64,000 nucleotides of DNA from the NCBI GenBank assembly GCA_030144725.1, contig JASKMD010000025.1, positions 4,941,471 to 5,005,470 on the forward strand, written 5' to 3'. A program made the position numbers and the translations under genes. Each line of letters opens with the position of its first letter. The first letter of the stretch is position 1. The notes under the pieces are model-generated. The model was not told the DNA's origin and did not search any database. It saw nothing but the letters and a program-made list of their open reading frames with translations. Shown here piece after piece: positions 29,465 through 48,600 of the stretch. This DNA is from Haematococcus lacustris. Taxonomy: Eukaryota > Chlorophyta > Chlorophyceae > Chlamydomonadales > Haematococcaceae.

Positions 29465-32402
29465 ATGAACGACTTGGCGGCGCGGTTAGAGCGGGCCTCC
29501 GAAACCTGGGCCAAAGAGTTGTTGGAGCGTGAAGAGGACTTAGGAAGCTGCGACACGCCTGTAGGCTACTTGGTTTCGAGATCTGTCTCGGAAATATCGG
29601 AAGCAAGCTGTTGACAATGTTACTGCAGGCGTCCCTGAGTGAATCACTATACGAGAAGGCGCTGCTGCAAGAAGGAATTGGATCTCCACTTGTTCGTGTT
29701 TTGTGTCAGAAGGTCCTGCCGACTGCAGCGGCGCTGGCCACGAAGCTGCAGCTCGCTGACGAAGCCAACAAACGTCAGGCACCTGTAAGGTAATCTAAAG
29801 GCTCCTTCTTGCTCAACATTCGCCGTTGACTCTTTTTTCTCTCCTTATTGTCTGCTTGCAGCTACACTGGCTTTGAGCTCTTAGGCGAGCGGCCGCCCTC
29901 CCCACCCCATCGTACCTGCCCCTTTGCTTCCTACTCTCAACCGCCTGTTACACTCTCCCCCCCAACTCCACCTCCACAACTCTTTGCCACTGGAAAGTGG
30001 GGCAACAGCAACAGCGGCATCAGCCTGCCTACCACAACTGCCCTCCAGTCCCACCATCTCTCAGCCCTGTCAATTTCAAGCAGCGTAGAAGCAGGTCAGG
30101 ATACCGCTAATGCTGCCCTCCCACCGTCCTACGCCAATGGCTGTCCCCCCCACCCGGACCCCAGCTCTGCTAAGACTATCAACGCATCACACACCCGCCA
30201 GACCCGATACTCAGTCGACTGGCCCGCTACGGGCCGGCCCCTGGACCTCCCCAACCCTGGTTCCAACCCTAGGTTCAGGCACAGCCACGCTGGAGAACGT
30301 GAGGGCAAGCCAAGCAACAGCAGCAGCAATGTCAGCCTGGTGTCGAGTGTTGCTGACAGTGAAGTCTCAGGTGAGCTTGTGCATGCCCTGGCTAAGGTGG
30401 TGGTAGTGGGAAAGGGAGTTGAAGGGAAGTGGGTGGTACTGAAGGGTTATCAAGCACCCAATGAAGTACGCAGCCAGCCACAGGCTCTCGTTTGTCAAGC
30501 AGCACGCCATGAGGGGCGACCTTCATTCATCACCAAAGGGCAAAGGGCACTCCGAGGCCCTGTGGCAGCAGCCGACCAGCCCACCGTCTTGCCTGCTTCC
30601 TGGTCATGTCCAAAGGCCAGTGGTTGATGTCAAGGCTGCTGAGCTGGTCTACTGGGGCTGCTGGCCCCAAAATGCTGCAAGTTCCTACATCTGCTAGGGT
30701 GTTTCTGAACCTGCTGGACAGGAGTGGGTGTGGGGCTGCTGGCTCATCCCACCCCAGCCCAGGATCTGCACTGCAACCGCAGGGCCCTGCCTGCTGTGTC
30801 CCCCACGCTTGGTTGCTTGTGTGGTCGCAGACCCAGTGTTTGACTCTGCGTTCAGCGCTCGGCTGTACGACCGCATTGGGGGGTGGGATCTCCTGGCTGC
30901 CAGTGTGCAACTCATGTACCAACGGCTCCAGGCAGACCCTGAGACCACCACGTACTTCACAAGGAATGACATCGCCAAGCTACACCGCCACATGGTGAGC
31001 CCTTGCTAGCCCCCAGAGTACACCCCACCCCACCCCCGCACCCCCATGCTCACCCCCACGCCCACGCCTACGCCCACCCCCACGCGCATCCCCTGCCCCC
31101 GTGTGCTGACTGCCTGCAGACCTGCTTCATTGGCAGTGCCCTCAGTGGTGAGTGGGGTGTCTGTCGTGCAGGAGTAGTCAGCCCTGAAATCCGAGCTTGG
31201 AGTTCTTGCTCAAAATTAACCCTCTGCAGAAACTAGGAACGGACCCAGGGTGCCTTGCTGCTGCTTCTAAGCACTGAGCAGCTGTGTGTTGCATACCCCT
31301 CACCTGACCTCTGCCGCTGGTAAAAGCGTCATAGCTGAGTTTTGCCAGGTCTGCCTGGCGCAATACTGATCAGTATGGAACACAGCTCCACTGTTACTCC
31401 TGACCCCTGCCCCCGCCGCAGGAAAACTGATCTACACCCCCAGCCGCCTGTGGCATATACACCAGAGGATGATGCAAGGTAACCTCTGCCCCCTCCACCC
31501 ACTCCCTCCCCTCCTCCCTCCCCTCCTCCTCCCTCCCCTCCCACCAGCCTCCTTCCCCTCCTATTACCGCACTACCTCCCCTCCTCCCTCCCCTCCTACC
31601 CACCTCCCTTCCCTACCTACCCCCTCACTGTCACTCTCATGCTACCCCTGATTACTTGCCCTCTTCCTTTCACAGCTTTCCTTGTTCCCTGCTCTATCTC
31701 CCCTATCCCTTTGTAGCTACACCGCCCCTCTCCCATATCCTCATCTTGTCCTGTTTGGCAGCCTTTTTATGCGGCGTCAATAGACACACGGCAACAAGGC
31801 CGTGGTTGCAGCTGCCACAGGGCCCTCATGGCGTGCTGCTTGGCTGGGAGGGCTGGTGAAGGGTGGGCTGGCTGTGCCATGCTGCATGTAGAACAAGGCC
31901 TCAGCACCCGCCACATTGACATCATGTGCAAGCACCTGGAGGAGGTAAGGGGAAACTGCAGCCAGGTTGCTTTAGCACTACTACCACCAGCACCTGCCTT
32001 TCACAGCTGCACTGCGCTGCAGCACCGCCCAGCAGCAGCAGCAGCAATTGAAAACACCACCACTGGGCAGCAAGATACTCACACAATTGCACTGCCCTAG
32101 AGCATGAAGGCAAGCCAACCTGCATGGCTCTGCATGCCAACAAGCTCTAGCGCTGCTGCACCACTGCTGGCTTGCTGCATGTGCCACAGAGGTCGCATTG
32201 CTTCAGCAACAGCATCCAGGGCAGGTGGTAGGAGCAGGACGCGCCTCAGGCAGATGCAGACGTGGAAGGCAGACCTCTTTATATGATGATTGCAATCAGT
32301 CTCGTTGAGCAGGAGCTGGTGTGGCTGTGCTGGTCTGTGCAGGTGCTGGTGTCCCTGGGAGTGCAGGAGGATGTGGTACGTCAGGCCCTGCGCTGCTTGG
32401 AG
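29465..32402 (+). CDS. Truncated (2/2) haemoglobin with about 255-residue N-terminal extension; 3' end not resolved
   Basis: Haem protein of the trHb family, which binds O2 or NO. Exons: 29465-29560, 29629-29789, 29862-30370, 30831-30994, 31120-31147, 31422-31478, 31892-31944 and 32343-32402, all in phase with GT/AG junctions. Residues 1-255 are a Ser/Pro-rich extension starting MNDLAARLERASETW. The globin part starts ARLYDRIGGWDLLAASVQ (helix A/B), with MYQRLQADPE carrying the B10 Tyr. DIAKLHRHM is helix E, SRLWHIHQRMMQ carries the likely proximal His in IHQRM, and VLVSLGVQEDVVRQALRCLE is helix H. The gene may end with one more short exon, which I could not fix. An alternative start is ATG 29617. 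The first ATG lies 17 bp from the start proposed for the divergent glycosyltransferase. Confidence 0.82.
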
Positions 32403-34455
32403 GTGAGCTGGTGAACAGCAGACCGCTTAAGCTGCAGCAAGCGTAGTCTAGACCAAGGTGCAAGGGTGGACAGGGCGGTGGCTTTGCCTGTTGTGCCTGC
32501 TGTGCCAGGGGCGGCTGCAATGGCAACAGCTGCTGTGGCTGCGGCGGCTGTGGCTGGGCTTGCCTGCTGCAGCGGTGGCTACAGGCTACAGGCCCTGTGG
32601 CTCAGTGTTGTAGTCCAGCACATACAACACCTGCAGTCTGCACTATTGAGCAAATCCTTTGTAGCCAATCTTTGGGGAAGCCACCTGGGGTTTAATGCAG
32701 TATTATGAGACGAGTGCTTATTACCATTGTTTTTGCAACCTTTGGTAAACCTCCATAGGTCCTGAATACTTGAAATTTACATGTGTTACAACGATTTGTG
32801 ACTATCCCGGTCTTTTATAAGGCGGTGCAAACTGCGGGTGCTGATTATGGGATTTCAAACAAACACCAGCATGGCATGACTGGTGGTGCTGGTAATTTGC
32901 TGAGCTGCCAATTAAGGAGATACATGCTGGCAGTCATTTGTTCACTGCCTACACTACATTGCTATGGTGCTCAACCCCCACACCTGAGCCTCAGCTGCCC
33001 CTGCTGCCCCTGCCGCCCCTGCCCCTGCTGTCTTAGCTGCCCCTGCTGCCTTAGTTGCCCCTGCTGCCGCGTCTGCTGCTGCAGTCTACCAAGTGGATTT
33101 TCTCATGCAAGGAAGGCCTGGACATGAAGCTGGCACCCGCTGATTGTCGATTTTTTTTTGCTTAGTGGGTCCACATTACTGCTCACAACGACCTGTGCCT
33201 GGACATGCAAGGAAGCAGTGGTTCGGAGCAATGGTTGCAGCGCCCAAGACCCAGATTGCCGGGCCCCTGGTCTTAGCATCTCGCTTCATGCCACCGCAAA
33301 TACCAGCTTACTGCCTGTGCACACATGCACCCCACCACTGCAACCGCCGTGGCTTCCATCACCATCACGACTGCTACCATCACCACAACACTGTCTCAAG
33401 CTGCTAGTGGCCAGGTGGCCAAAGGCAGGTGGTCAAGATTATCTGCCTAGGGGCCACTCTCGACTTCAGCACTTTCTCATCAACACTGCAAGTACCATGC
33501 GCCCCCGCAGAGGGCATGGTCTTGCAATCAGCGGCGGCTGTGTGACTGCACACTGGGCTTGGGACCGCATGCCGCCAGTATGCACATGATCTCAGTGAAA
33601 TTGCATCAGGAGTGTATGTTGAGCTCAAGGTCAGCGGATTGCAGCCATGAGGGGTGGTATGGTGTAGAATCTGGGTCGTTGGGTGTGTTAGAAGACTGTC
33701 GTGGGTTTGCCATTGTGTTCAGAAACATCAGGATGCTTGCTTGCCCCTTGCCCCTCCACCAGCTAGGGTAGAAAAGGGTAGAAAGAAGTGAACAATGAGA
33801 ATGGTGTTGAATAAATGGGCCTCGAAGGATTTGTTTGGTGCGTGATGTAGTGAAGGTTTACTAGTCCGCAAAGAAAGAGGCTGGTCATGTAGCTGCAACG
33901 AGTTTCAAATAATGCATAGCATGTAGTGTGTATTTCATTTTTCTATGACAAACGATTGCTGAGAGTCCTATCCGCTGTTTGGTGCAATTTGACGGATTAA
34001 TGGTCCCAACTGCTGTATTTGTTCACCAACCGTCTCATCTAGTATGGCTTGTTTCGCTTGCGGACGCGTATTGTTATGCTGCACATACTTCAGTGCGAAT
34101 ATCTGACATGGCTTGTGACTACTTGGGACTGCTTGTTACATTGCAGTAAAATTGAACATGTTAATGAGATTATAGTACGCAGTCAATCGGCATTTCCGTC
34201 CTTACGGCGCCGCTGTGATGCTTCTTCATTCCCTTTCGCCATCTCCTCTTTTGGTGGCTTCTTCAAGCCGAGCGTGATGAGGCGCAATCACCGGCCACAA
34301 TAATGTGAAGTTGCCGCGATAAAGGCGAAATGCGAAGTGAGGTGTAAAAGCTTAGTCTGAGTCGTGCAGAACTGTGCATTACCAGCTTGAGATGGTACTA
34401 GTGAAAGCAGTTTGGATGGGAAGGTTCTGCTACATGCACGGTTGACTATAATCAC
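32403..34455. other. 3' region of the haemoglobin gene and intergenic DNA
   Basis: Contains CCCCTGCTG short repeats at about 32995-33070 but no exon with family support. A terminal haemoglobin exon could lie near 32640 or 33095, where plausible acceptors occur. The stretch 33780-34440 is AT-richer and shows nothing I recognise. Confidence 0.5.
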
Positions 34456-34837
34456 CAGTGATGGGTAATACAAGATACGTGTATCGATACCGATACGTAC
34501 AAGTTGCGTGGATGCCTTCGATGCAGCTGCTGGTTGCTGCCACAACTAGAGTCCGCGCTAAAGGCATGCCGCGCGGGCTAAAGCCATCGGCCTGCTCCCG
34601 GAGCAGTCGGTCGCATGTGCCGGTTATACATGCAAGAACATCAGAGTTGGGAGGCCCTGACTTTCCAACGTCGCCGTGCTGCCCAGACATCAAGGACAGG
34701 CTGCAGACTGGCTGCGCTGCTCCTTTCACGCGTGACATGTTGCCTCTGTATCGCTGTATTGTATCGATACAAAAATATACGTTTTTTCTGGTATTTTCTT
34801 GTATCTCCTGTATCGATACACGTATTACCCATCACTG
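34456..34837. mobile_element. hAT-like non-autonomous DNA transposon (MITE), 382 bp
   Basis: The terminal inverted repeats begin CAGTGATGGGTAATAC on both ends (16 bp perfect). They continue as GTGTATCGATAC after a 7-nt insertion in the left arm. The element is flanked by a perfect 8-bp duplication ATAATCAC (34448-34455 and 34838-34845). An 8-bp duplication and a CAG-type terminus are hallmarks of the hAT superfamily. The about 300-bp core has no transposase. Confidence 0.88.
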
Positions 34838-34845
34838 ATAATCAC

Positions 34846-35484
34846 TAAGGTTCCCAAATAGACATCTCTGCACGGTTAATGCACGGTTAATCATAATCAC
34901 CTTGCAGTTGGGACGGCAACAGATGCAGTAAGGGACAGAGCGGACAAGCAGTTCCATCAGTGATGCCGCTACATACCACTAATGCAATTGATGACCAGTG
35001 AGCAGCTGAGATGTGTCCACGATCGCTTGCGCCGGCATGGCCTCACTCGCAAGAGGTAACGCGCCGCTTGCCAGGAGACGCGCAATAATCCGCAGCTACC
35101 AATGCGATGAACGCTATTGGAAACGGTGCAGTAGTACGGAGAGAGTACTTGCATGAAGATTACCAACCCCATGTTGAGACCCCATGTTCTTCACTGCTTT
35201 GCGTGTGTGAAGGGGCAGGGTGAACAAGCAGCCTAGCGGTGTAAGCCACCATAATCATCATGCGAGTGGTTGTCCGAGTTAAGGTTCTCACTTAGGGATT
35301 GTGTAGTGTGCGATTCAGCTTATCCAACATGGTGGTAAGTGGCCAGAAAGATAGCTAACCCCACTCCCAGGTGGCCCAGCATTCATACAACAATGCCAAT
35401 CTTCCGATATGCTTTGCACCATGCCCAGCGTCCAGAAAGCCCGGCGGGCAATACTTATTCCCTCTTCTACACGCCGCATGCACC
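34846..35484. other. Intergenic, 3' side of MATE gene
   Basis: No supported exon. It should hold the MATE 3' untranslated region. A short tandem of GCACGGTTAAT occurs at about 34870-34892. Confidence 0.5.
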
Positions 35485-43885
<8,401 letters not shown>

Positions 43886-44072
43886 TGATCGTTACAACGC
43901 TGATAGTGGGGCAAAGGATAGGCACGCGGCAGGAAGTGCACGCAGCAAAAGAGTGCAACGTTGTGAGTCATGGCGAGCAAGAAAAACAATAAGAGATGTT
44001 TTCGTCATCTGTCCGCTGAACATCTTTATGTAACATTGCCACCTGTCAGGCAAGCGGCAGTGGGCACTAAGC

Positions 44073-44729
44073 ATGGATAGTTGCGGTGGGGAGGAGGGGG
44101 GACGGCACAGTGGAGTGGAGGGAGGGCGGCCTACTGGTTGGGGTGGCGCTGAGGATGACTGGCCGCAGCTGGGCCAGGGGCTGTGTACTGGACAGCAGAT
44201 TGATGATGAGCTGCCAAGGGATGTGTGTGACACGGACGGGAAGCAGAGGTCACGTCACAGTGGGCAGCGCGACGCAAGGTGGCGCAAGTCAGACGACCTG
44301 TCGGACCAGCAGCGCGAGTGCGGCTCAGCGGCCAGATGCAACGCCGCGGCTCAGCAGTTGAGCTTGGTGGCCATGGCGGCGATGAGCCTGGCGGACGACA
44401 ACAGCCGTCGTGCAGGGGCACACATGGACAGGGCGGAGTGTTCAGCGGCAGCGGAGCTCTCGACGGAGCCTTCTTGCGAGCGCCGCCGCAAGAAGGGCAG
44501 CTCTGGCCGGACCAGCGTGACGGTGGTACGGGCGGCCTTGCCCGCGGTCATCCCTGCTGACTTGCCGCACACGGCGTCTGGCGGCCGGTCGCGTGTCGCC
44601 CCTCGCTGCAAGGCGGCGGCTGTGAGTGCAGTGGCCCAGCCGGTGCAGCATTTGGTGCCTTCGGGCGTCTGGTGGCAATGCACTGCTAGCATTCGCGGCA
44701 TGCATCGCAAGGAGGAAGGAAACGGCTAG
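44073..44729 (+). CDS. Hypothetical protein, 218 residues, divergent from the MATE gene
   Basis: Single ORF from ATG 44073 to TAG 44727-44729. Codons prefer G/C in third position, unlike the repeat-derived frames in this window. The product is Ala/Ser/Arg-rich and hydrophilic with a basic cluster (CERRRKKGSSGR), without membrane segments or a motif I recognise. It starts 188 bp from the MATE start codon on the opposite strand, so the two could share a promoter at 43886-44072. An overlapping minus frame (44710-44351) is the alternative reading. Confidence 0.4.
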   Translation: MDSCGGEEGGRHSGVEGGRPTGWGGAEDDWPQLGQGLCTGQQIDDELPRDVCDTDGKQRSRHSGQRDARWRKSDDLSDQQRECGSAARCNAAAQQLSLVAMAAMSLADDNSRRAGAHMDRAECSAAAELSTEPSCERRRKKGSSGRTSVTVVRAALPAVIPADLPHTASGGRSRVAPRCKAAAVSAVAQPVQHLVPSGVWWQCTASIRGMHRKEEGNG

Positions 44730-44933
44730 CGCGGCGTGTCTAAGCTGCACATGCATTCTTAAGCGGCAGTACATGTTCCGTGTATAGCAGAGTGCATGGC
44801 TGTGCGAGTGAAGTATACGCGACTGCGTCACTACGCTGCCTAGCTGGTCATACATTTCATATGCCTGTTGCTTCCGGTTTAGTGCCTGTCCCAACCACGA
44901 TAGGTTGCCACGACAGCATCGCTGTTACTGCGA

Positions 44934-45008
44934 CGACCTGTCCTATGTCTATAATCTTGCTGTTTCCCTGCAACCATCACAGTGACCCTGCGACGTGCCC
45001 TTATAGCT
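44934..45008 (+). other. 5' flank and first 12 nt of a tRNA-Phe gene interrupted by a LINE tail
   Basis: Positions 44934-45000 match, reversed, 64000-63934 next to the intact tRNA-Phe-like copy. GCCCTTATAGCT at 44997-45008 is the 5' end of the tRNA (full acceptor half GCCCTTA). The tRNA resumes at 45193 after the LINE fragment. Confidence 0.8.
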
Positions 45009-45192
45009 TATAACCCTGTCCTTGCTGTTTGTCACCTAGTGTAGTCTGGGTAGCGTGTGGCAGCCTGACAATCGCTAGGCCTCCCCCTGTACTCCCTTTG
45101 TGCCCATGAGGGCTGCTTGCTCGGTGTGAGCGTTTTTGCCCCAGACAGTGTGACGGTGGCCCTGCCACTGGTGCTGTAATGCCCCTCTCTCT
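45009..45192 (+). mobile_element. 5'-truncated LINE insertion (3' UTR tail only) inside tRNA-Phe
   Basis: 184 bp matching the minus-strand LINE 3' untranslated region at about 54600-54426, ending in a CT tract. It is flanked by CTTATAGCT (45000-45008 and 45193-45201), a 9-bp target-site duplication of the tRNA gene. This is a short integration product of the same LINE family. Confidence 0.8.
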
Positions 45193-45195
45193 CTT

Positions 45196-45237
<42 letters not shown>

Positions 45238-45262
45238 ATTGGTTCGATCCCGATTGAGGGCA
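45190..45262 (+). tRNA. tRNA-Phe(GAA)-like, interrupted/degenerate copy
   Basis: D arm AGCTCAGTTGGGAGAGC, anticodon arm TCAGA-CTGAAGA-TCTGA with anticodon GAA, T arm ATTGG-TTCGATC-CCGAT. The genuine 5' acceptor half was separated by the LINE insertion, and the substitute TCTCTTA pairs imperfectly with TGAGGGC. Probably no longer processed. Confidence 0.6.
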
Positions 45263-45880
45263 ATGTACTTATTGCAACTTTTGCTGGCTAACCGTGCCGG
45301 TCGTAACTTGGTCTTGGGCTGCACACGCTCATGCCAGAGCCTTTGGCAGCATATCCCCAATGGCGGCAGGCTCGGACAGGTGTGTGTGCGCGACTGCAGG
45401 GCTTGGCCGTCATCATGGGTACAAATGAACGGGCAGTTGTGTTCCCTATGAGCCGTTTGTGGGGCTACAAAGTCCTGCTCCTGAGACCTGACATCACATA
45501 TAACATAGCAGCACACTTCCTTACGCAGGGACAGGGCAAGGGTGGCAGCGGGCAGGGCGTCAGCACATCTCTCCTCTACATCTAGGGGCTATGGTATCTA
45601 GAAGTCGGACTTGGTGTCCGCGCCAGCTCCTGTCCCTGGTCCCACCTCGTTTCCAAAGTGTCATTGGTCCCACCACGTGTCACTGGTCCCACCTCGTTTC
45701 CAAAGTGGGGCGCTAGAAGTTTCGCATGACACTCATGCTTTCATGTAAGCAACAGCTTGGACTGTGCCTGGTGTACACACCATGGTGCTACAGGCTGTTG
45801 AGCATGAGCCCTGGGTGCACCGTCACGCATCTTCTTGAAGCCCAGGCCAGGGTACTCCTTGCCTAGGGCCGGTGCCTGGG
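45263..45880 (-). pseudogene. LINE C-terminal relic and [10 protein letters not shown] segment (unit A, copy 1)
   Basis: Reads on the minus strand. [14 protein letters not shown] segment comes next to the (GGGGC)n array, then noncoding DNA with a GGTGGGACCA motif repeated three times. A diverged copy of the LINE ORF end follows (ALSLRKEVCCYV, NCPFICTHDDGQALQ; compare ALSLRDRVCRYV, HPFICTHGDGQARQ at the intact LINE). It ends at the 3' end of the tRNA. Two further copies occur at 53735-54352 and 63247-63863. Confidence 0.75.
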
Positions 45881-46589
45881 GCGGGGCGGGGCGGGGCGGG
45901 GCGGGGCGGGGCGGGCGGGGCGGGGCGGGGCGGGGCGGGGCGGGGCGGGGCGGGGCGGGGCGGGGCGGGGCGGGGCGGGGCGGGGCGGGGCGGGGCGGGG
46001 CGGGGCGGGGCGGGGCGGGGCGGGGCGGGGCGGGGCGGGGCGGGGCGGGGCGGGGCGGGGCGGGGCGGGGCGGGGCGGGGCGGGGCGGGGCGGGGCGGGG
46101 CGGGGCGGGGCGGGGCGGGGCGGGGCGGGGCGGGGCGGGGCGGGGCGGGGCGGGGCGGGGCGGGGCGGGGCGGGGCGGGGCGGGCGGGGCGGGGCGGGGC
46201 GGGGCGGGGCGGGGCGGGGCGGGGCGGGGCGGGGCGGGGCGGGGCGGGGCGGGGCGGGGCGGGGCGGGGCGGGGCGGGGCGGGGCGGGGCGGGGCGGGGC
46301 GGGGCGGGGCGGGGCGGGGCGGGGCGGGGCGGGGCGGGGCGGGGCGGGGCGGGGCGGGGCGGGGCGGGGCGGGGCGGGGCGGGGCGGGGCGGGGCGGGGC
46401 GGGGCGGGGCGGGGCGGGGCGGGGCGGGGCGGGGCGGGGCGGGGCGGGGCGGGGCGGGGCGGGGCGGGGCGGGGCGGGGCGGGGCGGGGCGGGGCGGGGC
46501 GGGGCGGGGCGGGGCGGGGCGGGGCGGGGCGGGGCGGGGCGGGGCGGGGCGGGGCGGGGCGGGGCGGGGCGGGGCGGGGCGGGGCGGGG
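45881..46589. repeat. (GGGGC)n pentanucleotide array, about 709 bp
   Basis: Near-perfect GGGGC with two single-G deletions (near 45914 and 46182). It lies exactly between unit A and the truncated LINE at 46590. Confidence 0.98.
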
Positions 46590-47627
46590 CCGGGGTCCCA
46601 GGCCCGCTCCTGTCCGGGGCGCCCAGCCAGGGGGGTTTTGGCCTCCTGCCATGGAAGCAACACATGCTGGCCCGCCATGCAGTGTGAACGTGCAAGCTGC
46701 TGGGGTTCCTGGCCTGTCATGAACTCCCCCTGCAGCCCATGCAGGTCCGCCGGCGCCGGGAGTTGCAAGCAGCCATGCAAGCAGCCACCCCCGGCAGGCA
46801 ACGCCACCTTCGCAACCAGCTGCAGCGTTTGCAACACCCACCTCATCGGGCAGCGTGGATGTCCCTCACACCCCTCATCCTCCTCACCGCCAGCCCCCAC
46901 CTCCACCCTGCCTTCCACCTCCTAGCCCTAGCCCGGGCCAAGCCAGGCGTGAGCGGCAACCTCCCAGAGGCTGGCCTGCCTAGCCTCCTACGTCGCATTG
47001 TGTCAGCCCTCCGTGGGTCGGGCTGCCCAGCAGACCTCTCGCCGGAGCTGCCGCTGCCAGTCGGGCCAGCATGCGGCCATATCCCGGTGTGGGGCAACCC
47101 ATTGCTAACTATTGAGGACGCCCAGCAGCCCCCTGCCCCCTTCCCACAGCAGGCGGGGCCTCAAGCCTCGCAGTTGGTGGCAGAATGGGCGACCACAGGC
47201 TTTCAAGAGCTGGCAGCCATCCCCTCCCTCACCAACCTCAGCAGCCTCTTCCGCGGACCGGGGGGGCAGGGTGAAGTCCAGGGAGTGGCAGCGGGCGGTG
47301 TGGGGGGAGGAACAGGTTGCTAGGAGCATAGCAGTGCCCGTTCGAGCCAACCCAGTCCGCTGCGCTACAGGCCTCTTCGCCATGTGGGCCCGCCTGCCCA
47401 CCAATTGGTCACCATGCTGCGGGCGGAAGCCAATGCTCGGTTTGTCAAGGACGCCCTGGCTGGGATGTGGTCCCCTCCCCCCCCACTTACCTCCGCCCCC
47501 CCTCTACCCCTCCCCTCCTCACCCCCCGCCACTCAAGCTCAAGGGGAGGCTTGGCTTGCCTCACGGCTCCCCACCCTGTGGAAGCTACCCTGGCTGAACT
47601 CGTCAAAGGAGGTCATGTGGCGCCTAT
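46590..47627 (+). pseudogene. L1-like LINE, plus copy, left half (C-terminal to the RT core), disrupted
   Basis: Matches the intact minus-strand LINE ORF from about its [14 protein letters not shown] segment. It contains [26 protein letters not shown] and LLALARAKPGVSGNLPEAGL. It has an in-frame TGA near 46684, frameshifts and two deletions relative to the intact copy. It stops at 47627, where a TIR element is inserted, and continues at 52658. Confidence 0.85.
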
Positions 47628-47779
47628 CACTCGTAGGAATTAGCAGCCAGGCCCCTGGACCGACTTTGGCCGTTTGGGCTGGAACTTTGCACATTGATAG
47701 CTTGTGATGTAAGCAATCTAACCCAAAAAGAGTCAGGCCCAAAAAGTCAAAGGTTGGGGCTCAGTGATCCGTGGCGTTT

Positions 47780-48600
47780 TGTTCAGTGTATTCAGTGCTA
47801 GGGTTCAGTGTGTTCAGTGCTAGGGTTCAGTGTGTTCAGTGCTAGGGTTCAGTGTGTTCAGTGCTAGGGTTCAGTGTGTTCAGTGCATGGTTCAGTGTGT
47901 TCAGTGCTTGGTTCAGTGCATTCAGTGCTAGGGTTCAGTGCGTTCAGTGCGTGCTTCAGTGTGTTCAGTGCTAGGGTTCAGTGCGTTCAGTGCGTGCTTC
48001 AGTGTGTTCAGTGCATGGTTCAGTGTGTTCAGTGCATCGTTCAGTGCATTCAGTGCATGGTTCAGTGCGTTCAGTGCTAGGGATCAGTGTGTTCAGTTCT
48101 AGGGTTCAGTGTGTTCAGTGCATGGTTCAGTGTATTCAGTGCATGGTTCAGTGTATCAGTGCATGGTTCAGTGTATTCAGTGCTAGGGTTCAGTGTGTTC
48201 AGTGCATGGTTCAGTGTGTTCAGTGCTAGGGTTCAGTGTGTTCAGTGCATGCTTCAGTGTGTTCAGTGCATGGTTCAGTGTGTTCAGTGCATGGTTCAGT
48301 GCGTTCAGTGCTAAGGTTCAGTGTGTTCAGTGCATGGTTCAGTGCGTTCAGTGCATGGTTCTGTGTGTTCAGTTCTAGGGTTCAGTGCGTTCAGTGCATG
48401 CTTCAGTGTGTTCAGTGCATGCTTCAGTGTGTTCAGTGCATGGTTCAGTGTGTTCAGTGCATGGTTCTGTGTGTTCAGTTCTAGGGTTCAGTGTGTTCAG
48501 TGCATGGTTCAGTGTGTTCAGTGCTAGGGTTCAGTGCAATGTTCAGTGCGTTCAGTTTAGGTGTTCAGTGTGTTCATATGTTTTGTGCTAGTGTTCAGGC
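47780..48600. repeat. Subterminal GTTCAGTG array, left end of element 1
   Basis: Some 60 or more copies of TTCAGTG spaced at 9-12 nt, as GTTCAGTGTGTTCAGTGCTAGG and GTTCAGTGCATG units. The inverse array is at 52060-52515. Confidence 0.95.

Noticed and set aside
44351..44710. Minus-strand ORF overlapping 44073-44729
   Set aside because: Third-position G/C preference favours the plus frame. It looks like the antisense shadow, though neither has a known homologue.
45741..46918. Frames of RPAPP / GRGGA repeats at 45.8-46.9 kb and 62.3-63.3 kb
   Set aside because: Products of GGGGC/CCCCG arrays, open in five or more frames simultaneously. Only the attached LINE segments are meaningful.
47780..48600. 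FSAFSARFSAF / CSVHGSV / ALNTLNIALN repeat proteins
   Set aside because: These frames come from the GTTCAGTG subterminal arrays and occur on both strands in both elements.
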